Shown one piece after another: positions 27,135 to 36,481 of a stretch of DNA of 64,000 nucleotides. The stretch lies in the NCBI RefSeq assembly GCF_963681195.1, contig NZ_OY808998.1, positions 1,302,001-1,366,000 of the forward strand. The letters are read 5' to 3'. Each line of letters opens with the position of its first letter. The stretch's first letter is position 1. This stretch comes from Vibrio sp. 16 (GTDB taxonomy: Bacteria > Pseudomonadota > Gammaproteobacteria > Enterobacterales > Vibrionaceae). Under the pieces are notes generated by a model. It did no database searches. It had not been told where the DNA came from and saw only the letters and a list, made by a program, of their open reading frames with translations. The position numbers were made by a program, and so were the translations under genes.

Positions 27135-27854
27135 TTAAAGCCAAATATGGTTTATTGGCGTTTTACGCTCGTAGTGATAAGCGATTTGTGCCTGTAATAG
27201 CTCGGCGGTGGCTACGGCATCGGTGAGCGCATGGTGTGGGGTGTATTGCGGTAAACCGTAGCGAGAGCGGCTCGCACTAAGTCTAACTGAAGCCGGTTTG
27301 CGCCCCTTTAATCGATTTAAAAGCCCACCGTTGGATTTTTGTTGGACTAAGGTTTCAAGCTGCATGGTGTCAACGACGGGAAATTCGATCCCTTCATTGA
27401 TACGGGTAAGTAGCGCTCGGTTAAAAAACTCTCTCTCTATACGCTGATAATGGACGACCATAATTCGCCCATGCATTTGCGCCAATATCTCAGCAAACAC
27501 TTCACTTAAGTCCGGCGCATCCAAGACATCCGAATGGGTGATACCGTGGATGATCACTGAGTCTTCTTCAAGTTGTTTCCGAGGACGCACCGTCCAGTGT
27601 TTGGCTTGGTTAATCAACACTCGGTTGAGCGTGAAAGGGACCGTACCAATGGTGATGATGTCATCTTGCTCAGAATCGAGCCCTGTGGTTTCAAAATCCA
27701 TTGCCAAAAAAGTCACCTCGTCGAGAGGCGTTTGCGCGTCAACCACACCGGCTTGATAGTATTCGCGCAGTTCGGGATGCTGAACTGATTCCAGTTTGCG
27801 TTTGAACTTCATTGGCCAGTCTATACTCGGCGGCGTCATAATTCGTTTGATCAT
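27135..27854 (-). CDS. DnaQ-like 3'-5' exonuclease
   Basis: Protein of 239 residues of the DEDD exonuclease superfamily. ExoI is FLAMDFETTGLDSEQDDII (about residue 50), with Asp and Glu; the other acidic residues and the HHALTDAVATAELLQAQ segment give the DEDDh type. It has no polymerase-binding or GIY-YIG extension, so it resembles orphan polymerase III epsilon-like nucleases rather than DnaQ itself. It begins 10 bases after the cNMP-CBS-DUF294 gene and is likely translated from the same message. Confidence 0.86.
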   Translation of the reverse strand: MIKRIMTPPSIDWPMKFKRKLESVQHPELREYYQAGVVDAQTPLDEVTFLAMDFETTGLDSEQDDIITIGTVPFTLNRVLINQAKHWTVRPRKQLEEDSVIIHGITHSDVLDAPDLSEVFAEILAQMHGRIMVVHYQRIEREFFNRALLTRINEGIEFPVVDTMQLETLVQQKSNGGLLNRLKGRKPASVRLSASRSRYGLPQYTPHHALTDAVATAELLQAQIAYHYERKTPINHIWL

Positions 27855-27863
27855 TGTCGCCTC

Positions 27864-29753
27864 TTACTTGAAGTTGTTACTGGCTTGATAGCGGAATTTA
27901 AGGAAGTTCTGTGCATTGCTTAAGATCTGGAACGCGTCTTTAAGGTTACGACGTTCGAAATCAGACAGGTTTTCAGGCTCAATATTGTTATCCGGATCGA
28001 TCTGATTCTCAACATCGAATGCTTGGTGGCGAATACGCACCATGGAGATAAACTCCAGCGCGTCGCTCAGGTCGCGAGCTTTTCCTTTCGGCAAAATGCC
28101 CGCTTCCTGAATGTCGTCTAAGCGTTCGAACGAGTTCTTAGAGCGTGAGCCGACCGCCAAAGCGTGAACGCGAATAAGATCCGCCAGTGGGGCAGTGCCA
28201 CGTCGTTTCAAATTGATAGAGTTTTTGTGCTGGCCATCTTTTTCCATGACAAAGTCTTTGAAAAAGCCTAAAGGCGGCGTTCGATTCATGGCATTTCGAG
28301 CCAAACACGCGAGGAAGCGATTGTTCCTTCTTGCTCGACGGACAATAAAACCGTTCAGCTGCTCTGCCCATTTAAGGCGGCCGTATACGCCATCGAGGTC
28401 GAAGAAGATCGAAGCGTTGAGCAGCGCTTTCGGGTTCGGGTCGTCAATCCAATCGGCGAAGCACTCTTCCCACTCGGTGCGTGTCATGCGCCAATCTGGG
28501 TTGGTCGCCATGATGTCACCAGTACAGTAGGTATAGCCGCATTTGTCTAAGCCATCACAAACGCGTTTCGCTAACTCCGCAAAATAGGCGTCGTGTTCTT
28601 GTTTGACAAAGGTGTTATCAAGAATGATGGCGTTATCTTGATCCGTGACCAGCAATTGTTCGTCGCGCCCCATCGACCCTAAAGCAACAAAACAGTAGGG
28701 GATGGGTGGTTCTCCCAGTTCTTCTTCTGCAAGTTCAATGATGCGCTGCTTGAAGCTTCGGCCAATCACCGACATTGCGCTGCCGACCATGTGAGAGTTG
28801 GCGTCTTCGTTTACTAATCGGACAAAGCTGTCTTTTACTTGTTCAGAGAGTGTCGCCAGCTCCTCTATCGATTGTTGTTGGAAGATGCTACTGACCAACA
28901 GCAGCGAGTTTTGTGATTCGTAGCGAACAATATCGGTAGCTTCAATGATGCCAATCGGTTTTTTGTCTTTTAATACTGGAAGGTGATGCACGTTATAGCG
29001 AAGCATAGTGAGCATGGCTTCGTAAACGTAAGCATTGTGGTCGAGCGAGATCACTTCGGTGGTCATGACACTCGAGACTTCATCATTCGGGTCTAAACCT
29101 TGGGCAAGCACGCGGGTACAAAGGTCGCGGTCAGTAATGATGCCGACGAGCGGGTTGTTGTCATCTTCGTCATCTTCGAGAACATCTGGGTCGATAATGA
29201 GCAAAGATGAGACATTTTCATCCGCCATCTTAATGGCCGCATTTTGGATCGACTCTGTTTTGATAACAAAAGGCGCTTCACCGCTGAGTAGGGTGCGCAC
29301 TTTAGACGTCGTTAAGTCATTTTGCTCGTTATTGCTCGATACCGCTTGGCGCAATCGGGCGTTATCTTCAACTTCGACGAAGTCGGCAAAGGTTTCGTGC
29401 TTTTCATACAACTCTTGAAAGACCGCTTCTGGAATACAGTAAAGCAGCGTGTCTTTAATCGCTTTTGCGGGAAAACGGACTTTGTTGTTGGTTAGCAGTC
29501 CCATCTGCCCGAACAACGCCCCTTCATCAAGTCGATTGTAGAGCTCGCCTTTGCGTCGATACACTTCGACGACTCCGCTGCGAACCATATAAAGGTCATG
29601 GATTTCGTCGCCAAAATGAATCACAGGGGTATCTTCTCGGAAGTAAGAGATTTCAACATGCTTAGTGACGAAATTAAGTACGTCATCTTCAAGTTCGTCG
29701 AAAGGCGGGTGTTGGGCGAGGAAGTTTTTGATTTCCAGTAGTTCTGCTTCCAT
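27864..29753 (-). CDS. cNMP-binding, CBS-pair and DUF294 nucleotidyltransferase protein
   Basis: Protein of 629 residues, cytosolic. Domains in order: cyclic nucleotide-binding-like domain (about 20-130), two CBS motifs (about 165-300; SLLIIDPD, LVGIITDRDL, VHHLPVLKDKKPIGIIEATDIV), a DUF294 nucleotidyltransferase-like domain (about 330-470) and its C-terminal partner domain (about 490-625). The nucleotidyltransferase signature Gly359-Ser360 with Asp371 and Asp373 (TDQDN) is intact, as in GlnD-type enzymes. It may nucleotidylylate a protein or small molecule in response to nucleotide levels; no substrate is established. An upstream in-frame ATG exists at 29795, but 29753 has GGAAC before it and begins directly before the first domain. 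It is paired with the exonuclease gene downstream. Confidence 0.86.
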   Translation of the reverse strand: MEAELLEIKNFLAQHPPFDELEDDVLNFVTKHVEISYFREDTPVIHFGDEIHDLYMVRSGVVEVYRRKGELYNRLDEGALFGQMGLLTNNKVRFPAKAIKDTLLYCIPEAVFQELYEKHETFADFVEVEDNARLRQAVSSNNEQNDLTTSKVRTLLSGEAPFVIKTESIQNAAIKMADENVSSLLIIDPDVLEDDEDDNNPLVGIITDRDLCTRVLAQGLDPNDEVSSVMTTEVISLDHNAYVYEAMLTMLRYNVHHLPVLKDKKPIGIIEATDIVRYESQNSLLLVSSIFQQQSIEELATLSEQVKDSFVRLVNEDANSHMVGSAMSVIGRSFKQRIIELAEEELGEPPIPYCFVALGSMGRDEQLLVTDQDNAIILDNTFVKQEHDAYFAELAKRVCDGLDKCGYTYCTGDIMATNPDWRMTRTEWEECFADWIDDPNPKALLNASIFFDLDGVYGRLKWAEQLNGFIVRRARRNNRFLACLARNAMNRTPPLGFFKDFVMEKDGQHKNSINLKRRGTAPLADLIRVHALAVGSRSKNSFERLDDIQEAGILPKGKARDLSDALEFISMVRIRHQAFDVENQIDPDNNIEPENLSDFERRNLKDAFQILSNAQNFLKFRYQASNNFK

Positions 29754-29836
29754 GAAGAGTTCCAGTTTTCGCGAAGTGATGTACCAATGGTACATGATAT
29801 CGAGGCCAACTGCATGGAGAGACCGGAAATGAGGAT

Positions 29837-29869
29837 AAAAAAGAGGCTAAGTTTGAACTACTTAGCCTC
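29837..29869 (-). terminator. Terminator of fhs
   Basis: 10-bp perfect stem GAGGCTAAGT / ACTTAGCCTC with a seven-base loop. On the minus strand it is followed by six T. It lies 21 bases past the fhs stop. Confidence 0.85.
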
Positions 29870-29890
29870 GAACTGCGGTTTAAATTGTAA

Positions 29891-31639
29891 TCAACTTAAG
29901 CCAATGATGTTGCCGTCATCATCGAGATCAAGGTTCATAAAGGCGGGTTTTTCTGGTAAGCCCGGCATGGTCATGACGTTGCCACACAGCGCATAAACAA
30001 AGCCGGCGCCTGCACATAGACGAAGTTCGCGGATTGGCACATCAAACCCTGATGGCGCGCCCTTAATGCTGCCATTGGTTGAAATAGATAGCGGTGACTT
30101 CGCAAGGCAAACCGCTAGGTTATCGAATCCGTGCGCTTTGAGTTCATCAAGCTGTTTGCGAGCTTGATAGCTAAGTGTCACACCGGCTGCCCCGTAACCC
30201 ACTTCAGCGACTGCCATCAGTTTTTCTTCCGTGGTTTGGTTGAATGCGTACAGAGGAGTGAACGTGACCTGTTTTTCGCATTGGGCGATCACTTTCTTGG
30301 CAAGCTCTACCGTTCCTTCTCCACCTTTGGCAAAACCTTCACTGATAGCCACTTCAACCTCGTTAGGTAACGACTCGATCATCGCTTTAAGGGCTTGCAA
30401 CTCTTCATCGCTATCTTGCGGGAAGCGATTAATCGCGACCACCGCAGGGACACCATATTTGCTGACGTTGTTGATATGCCATTTAAGATTTTCGAAACCC
30501 GCAACCAGTGCATCTTGGTCGTCATTAAATAGGGAATCAGGGATTGGTTGGCCTGGCTTTAAGTCATAAAGACCGGAGTTTGCTTTTAGGCCGCGAAGGG
30601 TTGCGACGATAACCGCACAATCTGGCGATTTCTGTGACATTTGCGCTTTGATGTTACACGCTTTCTCAAAGCCCATGTCGGAGCCGAAGCCGCCTTCAGT
30701 GACCGTGAACTCACCCAACTTGGTCGCGATGTTATCGGCGATAATTGAAGAGTTGCCGTGGGCGATGTTGGCGAATGGACCAGCATGGATTAACGTTGGA
30801 ACGCCCTCAAGCGTTTGCATGAGCGTTGGCTCGATCGCCTCTTTCATGCTTACTGCCATCGCACCGGCGACTTGCAAATCTTCCGTTGTAATCGGGTTAC
30901 CATCAATATCGTAAGCGACAACAATACGGCCAATGCGAACACGAAGATCTTTTAGGTCAGCGGCAAGGGCAAGGATAGCCATTAGCTCAGATGCAGCGGA
31001 AATATCGAAGCCATCTTCACGCTCAAAACCGTTAATGGTTTTGTTAGGTTCGTTGCGACCTACGGTGACCATGCGTAGAGCACGATCATTGTGGTCCATC
31101 ACGCGCTTCCAAACGACGCGCTTTGGATCGATCTTGAGCGCTTTCATCTCCGTGCGTTGCTCAAAGTCTTTATAGCCTTGGCGTTGCTCGTGATAGATGC
31201 GCGCGTCAATTGCGGCCGCAGCCAAATTGTGCGCCGCAGTCACGGCATGGATATCACCAGTAAGGTGCAGGTTTAGCTCTTCCATCGGGGCGACTTGCGA
31301 GTAACCACCGCCCGCTGCACCGCCTTTCACGCCAAAAACGGGGCCCATAGAGGGCTGGCGAATACACGCCATCACTGAGTGATTTAATTTGGCAATGCCC
31401 TGAGCTAGGCCAATGGTTGTGACCGTTTTACCTTCGCCAAGTGGCGTGGGGGTAATGGCGGTGACAAGAACCAACTTTCCGCTATCGCGGTTTGACAGGC
31501 GCTTCAGGCTATCAAGGGAAATTTTGGCCTTGTATTTTCCTTGGCTGTGGAAGTCTGATTCTAGTAAACCAGCTTGTTGAGCAACCTCAGATATAGGCAG
31601 CAGTGATGTCGTACGGCAGATCTCGATATCGGACAGCAT
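29891..31639 (-). CDS. fhs: Formate-tetrahydrofolate ligase
   Basis: Protein of 582 residues, close to the family norm of about 556-580. It makes 10-formyltetrahydrofolate from formate, tetrahydrofolate and ATP, supplying one-carbon units for purines and formyl-Met. The P-loop-like [17 protein letters not shown] (about 60-76) and the conserved [13 protein letters not shown] and [10 protein letters not shown] segments are present. The frame is open 36 bases further upstream, but the ATG at 31639 with GAGGG before it gives the usual MLSDIEI start. A PurR-type operator lies just upstream. Confidence 0.95.
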   Translation of the reverse strand: MLSDIEICRTTSLLPISEVAQQAGLLESDFHSQGKYKAKISLDSLKRLSNRDSGKLVLVTAITPTPLGEGKTVTTIGLAQGIAKLNHSVMACIRQPSMGPVFGVKGGAAGGGYSQVAPMEELNLHLTGDIHAVTAAHNLAAAAIDARIYHEQRQGYKDFEQRTEMKALKIDPKRVVWKRVMDHNDRALRMVTVGRNEPNKTINGFEREDGFDISAASELMAILALAADLKDLRVRIGRIVVAYDIDGNPITTEDLQVAGAMAVSMKEAIEPTLMQTLEGVPTLIHAGPFANIAHGNSSIIADNIATKLGEFTVTEGGFGSDMGFEKACNIKAQMSQKSPDCAVIVATLRGLKANSGLYDLKPGQPIPDSLFNDDQDALVAGFENLKWHINNVSKYGVPAVVAINRFPQDSDEELQALKAMIESLPNEVEVAISEGFAKGGEGTVELAKKVIAQCEKQVTFTPLYAFNQTTEEKLMAVAEVGYGAAGVTLSYQARKQLDELKAHGFDNLAVCLAKSPLSISTNGSIKGAPSGFDVPIRELRLCAGAGFVYALCGNVMTMPGLPEKPAFMNLDLDDDGNIIGLS

Positions 31640-31670
31640 AAAACCCTCTAAAAACACACACAAATAGTAA

Positions 31671-31685
31671 GGCAAACGTTTGCGG
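31671..31685 (-). promoter_or_regulatory. PurR-type operator upstream of fhs
   Basis: The minus strand reads CCGCAAACGTTTGCC, with a perfect 12-bp palindrome GCAAACGTTTGC. It fits the PurR consensus ACGCAAACGTTTTCNT well and lies 32 to 46 bases before the fhs start codon. Repression of fhs when purines are plentiful makes metabolic sense. Confidence 0.75.
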
Positions 31686-31789
31686 AAGGATAATAACGTT
31701 AAATAGTACGTTGTAAAGCGATAGTTTTAGTTTGATGTCGACTTTAACTGAAATCGGACCATGATGGAACGTAAAGAGACAGCACCGAG

Positions 31790-31818
31790 AAAAAAAGGAC
31801 CTACCGTAAAGGTAGGCC
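31790..31818 (-). terminator. Terminator of the pyruvate kinase gene
   Basis: Short GC-rich stem CCTACC / GGTAGG with a five-base loop. On the minus strand it is followed by seven T. It lies about 75 bases past the pyk stop. Confidence 0.75.
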
Positions 31819-31891
31819 AAATCCCTAAGTTTCCCTGTGGAGCAAGGATGGGGGAGGGTGATTAGATATAAATATCTAAGGAGGAGAAATC

Positions 31892-33346
31892 TTAAGCGGC
31901 AACCGACTCTTTGTTGGCAATCGTAATCAAACGGCTGATGTTGATGTCGCCTGAACCTTCAACGGACTCAAAACGCGAGATCAGCAGCGAATGAATGCCG
32001 CTATCACGGATCGGCTTATCGAGGATATCCAATACCGTATCGGATAGGTCGCGGTCCTCTACCGAGGCGTAAACGGGCTCGACACCACGCAGCAGTGACA
32101 GGCGAGCTAATAGCTTTTCATCATTGCTTAGTGCCCAAATCACGGCTTTGCTGTGGCAACGAGACATGAGCAGAGGAGTCTCACCGCTGTTTGTGAACAC
32201 CGCAACACCAAGATTTTGTTGTGAGCGTGCGGCCAGCAATATCGAAGAGATGGCAAAGCTCTTACTGCTGCTGCTGCACAGTTGTTGAACGTTTTCCCAG
32301 CACTGGCTTGAGCATTCGGTTTCCAACTCAACGCCGCGCGCGATACGTGCCATCGCTTGTACTGCCTCGACAGGGTAAGCGCCAGTGGCCGATTCAGCGG
32401 AGAGCATCACAGCATCGGTGCCGTCGATGACTGCGTTGGCGACATCCATAACTTCCGCGCGGGTTGGCAGCGGGTTTTCAATCATGGATTCCATCATTTG
32501 TGTGGCGGTAATGACTGGCTTGCCAAAGTGTTTTGCACGGCCAATTAAGGTTTTTTGCACGCGTGGTAAGCGAGCGTCTCCGATTTCTACGCCAAGGTCC
32601 CCGCGGGCGACCATAATGACGTCGGACGCTTGAATCACCTTATCCATTGCGTCTTGGTTAGCAACGATCTCGGCGCGCTCAATTTTAGCGACGATTTGCG
32701 CTTGGCAACCTGCTTGGCGAGCGATCTGTCTGGCATCTTGCAAATCTTCCGCGTTGCGTGGAAACGAAACTGCGAGAAACTCAGCATCAATCACAGCGGC
32801 GGTTTGAATATCTTGTTTGTCTTTTTCAGTTAAGGCAGGGGCAGAGAGTCCGCCACCGAGCAAATTGATCCCTTTGCGATTGGAGAGCTTTCCGCCGTTG
32901 ATTACCTTGGTCTCTACAATGGTTTTCTCGTCGTTTATTGCAGATACTTCCAGTTGGATTCGACCATCGTCAAGCAGCAGTTGGTTGCCAAGTGAGAGGT
33001 CTTTGATGAGTTGCGGGTAATCCAAACCGACACGTTGCTCATCGCCTGATTGTGAGTCTAGCGTACCATCGAGAATAAATGTGTCGCCAGCGTTCAGGTG
33101 AATCGCGTCATTTTTAAATCCTGCAATGCGAATCTTAGGACCTTGAAGGTCAACCAATATACCGACGTGTTTGCCTAATTTTGCGGCGGCCACTCGCACT
33201 CGTGCTGCGGTAGCGATGTGATCCGCTGGGTTTCCGTGAGAGAAATTCAGGCGCACGACATTCACACCAGCGAGGATCATCTCTTCTAACACAGGGGAGC
33301 TTTGGCTTGCTGGACCAACTGTTGCGACAATTTTTGTTTTGTTCAT
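31892..33346 (-). CDS. pyk: Pyruvate kinase
   Basis: Protein of 484 residues (E. coli PykA 480). It converts phosphoenolpyruvate and ADP to pyruvate and ATP. The N-terminal NKTKIVATVGPAS, the cation/substrate region VARGDLGVEIGDARLP, and the active-site stretch MMESMIENPLPTRAEVMDVANAV are present. The frame is open 90 bases upstream, but the ATG at 33346 with AAGGTAAGG before it starts at the usual place. It lies 168 bases downstream of the phosphoglycerate transporter gene on the same strand, with a hairpin between, so it may be partly read from the pgtP promoter. Whether it is the only pyk of the genome cannot be seen here. Confidence 0.94.
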   Translation of the reverse strand: MNKTKIVATVGPASQSSPVLEEMILAGVNVVRLNFSHGNPADHIATAARVRVAAAKLGKHVGILVDLQGPKIRIAGFKNDAIHLNAGDTFILDGTLDSQSGDEQRVGLDYPQLIKDLSLGNQLLLDDGRIQLEVSAINDEKTIVETKVINGGKLSNRKGINLLGGGLSAPALTEKDKQDIQTAAVIDAEFLAVSFPRNAEDLQDARQIARQAGCQAQIVAKIERAEIVANQDAMDKVIQASDVIMVARGDLGVEIGDARLPRVQKTLIGRAKHFGKPVITATQMMESMIENPLPTRAEVMDVANAVIDGTDAVMLSAESATGAYPVEAVQAMARIARGVELETECSSQCWENVQQLCSSSSKSFAISSILLAARSQQNLGVAVFTNSGETPLLMSRCHSKAVIWALSNDEKLLARLSLLRGVEPVYASVEDRDLSDTVLDILDKPIRDSGIHSLLISRFESVEGSGDINISRLITIANKESVAA

Positions 33347-33490
33347 AACCTTACCTTTAACAACATAACTGAAATTGGGTATTAAAAAAGGGGGAGGCTG
33401 GTGGTCGTATTCCTTGACAGGGCAGATACTCGTCATGGATATGAGCCTTTAAGACGAGCATTCACAGTAGAATGACGACCGCCAGCCAAA

Positions 33491-33506
33491 GGGGAGCGAA
33501 CTCCCC
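33491..33506 (-). terminator. UUCG hairpin after pgtP
   Basis: On the minus strand GGGGAG-TTCG-CTCCCC, a very stable 6-bp stem with a UUCG tetraloop, followed only by TTT. It lies nine bases past the pgtP stop and may give partial termination before pyk. Confidence 0.55.
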
Positions 33507-33514
33507 GTATGTTG

Positions 33515-34894
33515 TTAGCTTGCTGGGTTAGCTTTTAGCTCAGGGTTTTGCTCTTCGTCGATATCGACCACTTTCTTCGCATTCCAAACGGTCAATGCTA
33601 AGAGTAGTGACACAACACCTGCCGCTAGCCAGAAGTACTGAGCTTGAGAGAAGTCATAGTGCTTAACGCCATCAACCTCAGTGATTGTGATAAGCGATGC
33701 TGATACCACTTCTTGCGCAGAGGCTGCCATGTAAGAGAACAGACCAATGAAGCCTTTTACCGCACCTACTGCGTTCTTCGGCATTAGGTCACAAGCTGTT
33801 AGACCCGCTAGGAATACCACAAGACCACCGATCGCGAAGCCAATCAATCCAAGTGCGACGGCATCAATAATGCGGTTGTCTGGACCAAAGAACATCAAAC
33901 ACATACCTGCAATGTTTGCCAATCCGTAAAGTAGGGTTGGGATATGACGGTTTGCATTGAATAGTTTGTCAGACACGATACCGGACAAAATAGCACCTGC
34001 AAGGCCAGCAATAGGGTACGTTGACATCGCAAAACCAGCATCAATCAGCGAGTAGCCTTTTGACTCTTGAAGGTAAAGCACTGCCCAAGAAGACATAGCA
34101 TAGCGAGAGACATACATAGCCGCACACGCTGCTGCAATAAGCCATACCGCAGGCTGTTTTAGAACAAACATCTGAGCACGACGTGTCTCTTTAGGATCGT
34201 TTGCTTTCTTGATTTCTGGCTCTTCATCGAATGCTGTTGCAGCATCTGGTAGACCGTACGTTTGAGGGCGGTCTTTAAGTGCAAAGAACATACAAAGTGC
34301 TGCTGCAATGGCCGCGATACCTGCGCCAATGAAGCCTGCACGCCAGCCTAGGTAGCTCACTAGCGTTGCGGTTAGGATCCAAGTGATACCTTCACCAATG
34401 TTACGTGAACCGCCCCATACAGAGTAGCGAGAGCCGCGCTGTTTTGGCGAGAACCATTGGAACAAGGAAACACATGATGGTGCTGAACCAACCGACTGGA
34501 ACCAACCGTTCAAGCCCCAAAGCAGAACAAAGAAGAAACCTGCGGTGTTCAAGCCCATTACCACGGCCGTTGCACCTGATAAGAGCAGTGAAAACGACAT
34601 AAAGCGGCCAATGTTGGCGTAGTCAGAAAGGAAGCCGTTTGAAAACTTACCTATCGCATAGGTAAAGAAGAACGCCGAGCCCATAATACCCAGCTCTTCA
34701 ATGGTTACGATGCCTGCATCAAGCATCGGTTTCTTAACGACACCTAAGCTCATACGAACAACGTAGAAAACGGCATAACCAAAGACTAAGCCTAGAAATA
34801 CTTGCCATTGGTAACGCTTAAAGCGAGATTGCATGGCTTCTTTCGAACCATCGGACAAAGGTAAGTCCGGACGTGTTTTAAAGAAATTAAACAT
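33515..34894 (-). CDS. pgtP: Phosphoglycerate transporter (organophosphate antiporter family)
   Basis: MFS transporter of 459 residues with about 12 membrane segments, of the GlpT/UhpT/PgtP organophosphate:phosphate antiporter family (FGYAVFYVVRMSLGVVKKPM, GFLSDYANIGRFMSFSLLLSG). The frame is open 138 bases upstream, but the ATG at 34894 (MFNFFKTRPDLPLSDG, ACGGAGTG upstream) fits the family. The divergent neighbours are pgtC, pgtB and pgtA, the known control system of the Salmonella phosphoglycerate transporter, so the substrate is most likely 2-/3-phosphoglycerate and phosphoenolpyruvate rather than glycerol- or hexose-phosphate. Confidence 0.9.
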   Translation of the reverse strand: MFNFFKTRPDLPLSDGSKEAMQSRFKRYQWQVFLGLVFGYAVFYVVRMSLGVVKKPMLDAGIVTIEELGIMGSAFFFTYAIGKFSNGFLSDYANIGRFMSFSLLLSGATAVVMGLNTAGFFFVLLWGLNGWFQSVGSAPSCVSLFQWFSPKQRGSRYSVWGGSRNIGEGITWILTATLVSYLGWRAGFIGAGIAAIAAALCMFFALKDRPQTYGLPDAATAFDEEPEIKKANDPKETRRAQMFVLKQPAVWLIAAACAAMYVSRYAMSSWAVLYLQESKGYSLIDAGFAMSTYPIAGLAGAILSGIVSDKLFNANRHIPTLLYGLANIAGMCLMFFGPDNRIIDAVALGLIGFAIGGLVVFLAGLTACDLMPKNAVGAVKGFIGLFSYMAASAQEVVSASLITITEVDGVKHYDFSQAQYFWLAAGVVSLLLALTVWNAKKVVDIDEEQNPELKANPAS

Positions 34895-35182
34895 AAATGT
34901 TTCACTCCGTGAATGTGTGACGGTAAATGAGTTGTCGGGAGCATCATGCAGAAGGTAACGGAAACGCTCAAAAGTGACTTTTTGAGACAAAAGTGACTCA
35001 AATGAACGATTGGGCTGGGTTAAAAATGGCACTTTTAACCGATCTATCAGTGGCGAAATTGATAGAATTACAGTTAGTGAAATAACAAGATGCGTCAGCA
35101 GTGACCCAATTGCTCAAAAAAGAAATTAATGGTGTTTTCACCAGTTTTTGAATTGACGCACATTTCGAAGGGATTTTGTGAA

Positions 35183-36481
35183 GTGAGATTGATTAGAAAG
35201 TTAACCGCGTGGCGCCATTCTATCCTTGCCGCATGGCTGACATTGAGCTCATCGGCTGCGATCAGTCAGGAGCAATTGGTGATATTGACCACCTTCTCTA
35301 GCGAGCCGATTGCCGAGCTGATGTTCGAGTACAAACAGCAAAACCCTAAGGTGGACATCAAATTGATCCACCGTCGGACTCAATCTGCAATTCAACTGTT
35401 GAACAAAAGCTATATTCAAGATGTCGATGTGGTACTCAGCTCATCGCCGTTTTTGATGGAAGAGCTCTACAAGCGCAACCAACTGGCCAAGGTTGCCTAC
35501 GGGAATGAAATGCCCCGGTGGTTAGTGCCGTTTGTGTTACCCAAGCGCAATAAAGTGGTGAGCGTTGGCTACTCCGGTGCTGGATTGGTTTGGAACAAAG
35601 ATTACTTAATGGCGAACAACCTCAAAGTACCCACACGGTTTCAAGATCTTGCTCGGTTTGATTATTTTGGCCACATCACCATGAGTACACCAAGCCGCTC
35701 GGGCACGACACAAATGATGATCGAGAGCATTCTTGCCAAGCATGGTTGGGACAAAGGCTGGGCGATCATTTTGAACGTAGGGGCAAATTTAGGCACGATT
35801 TCTTCGCGCAGTTTTGGTGTTGCGGATTATGTGGCGAAAGGGCAGTTTGGTATTGGCCCAACGATTGACAGTTACGCGCTGGTGCTCCCCAAACAGTTCC
35901 AGTATGTGGAATTTGCCTATGACTCTGACTTTACCCTGATGCCGACTTACATCGGTATCTTGAAAAAATCGGGCGATAATGCCGCGACCGATCGTTTTAT
36001 TCGCCTGCTGCTCTCGCAAGATGTCCAAAAAAGTATGGTGGACACCAATTTTGCCAAGCACTCGATCAATGATGATTCGCTGTTCAGTAATAAGAACCCC
36101 GCACTCAACTTGGCTAAGCTGATGCAGCGTGAGAAGTTGGTCAACATCATCTTTGATGAAGCGATCACTAAGCGTCTCCCTGAGCTTCAAGATATTTGGC
36201 ACAGTCTGGCGCAGTTAGAACAAGACCAAGGAGCTGATGTCAAAAAACTCACACAGTTGAGAGAGTTAAAACAGCAGTTGTTTACTATCCCTGTCAGCGA
36301 ACAAGAAATTGAACAGCTTGGTGACTCAATCGTTTCTAGAGTAGAGTTTGACGGCCAATCCAATGGGTTAGAACAAGCGATCCTTGCCGAGTTTAGCTAC
36401 CGTTTTGGACTAAAGTTCGAAGCCAACCTCAACCAAGTCGCTCGCGAGCTGCGCACATTTCAAGTTGAGTCTCCATTATGA
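35183..36481 (+). CDS. pgtC: Periplasmic regulator of phosphoglycerate transport
   Basis: Periplasmic binding-protein-like protein of about 432 residues with a signal peptide (RLIRKLTAWRHSILAAWLTLSSSAAIS). The bulk (about 35-320) is an iron/thiamine-type extracellular solute-binding fold, with an extra helical C-terminal part. It is thought to sense external phosphoglycerate and signal to PgtB. The start is uncertain: a GTG at 35183 with AAGGGA upstream gives a standard signal peptide, while an ATG at 35129 would add 18 residues with a poor ribosome-binding site. Its stop overlaps the pgtB start by four bases. Confidence 0.82.
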   Translation: MRLIRKLTAWRHSILAAWLTLSSSAAISQEQLVILTTFSSEPIAELMFEYKQQNPKVDIKLIHRRTQSAIQLLNKSYIQDVDVVLSSSPFLMEELYKRNQLAKVAYGNEMPRWLVPFVLPKRNKVVSVGYSGAGLVWNKDYLMANNLKVPTRFQDLARFDYFGHITMSTPSRSGTTQMMIESILAKHGWDKGWAIILNVGANLGTISSRSFGVADYVAKGQFGIGPTIDSYALVLPKQFQYVEFAYDSDFTLMPTYIGILKKSGDNAATDRFIRLLLSQDVQKSMVDTNFAKHSINDDSLFSNKNPALNLAKLMQREKLVNIIFDEAITKRLPELQDIWHSLAQLEQDQGADVKKLTQLRELKQQLFTIPVSEQEIEQLGDSIVSRVEFDGQSNGLEQAILAEFSYRFGLKFEANLNQVARELRTFQVESPL

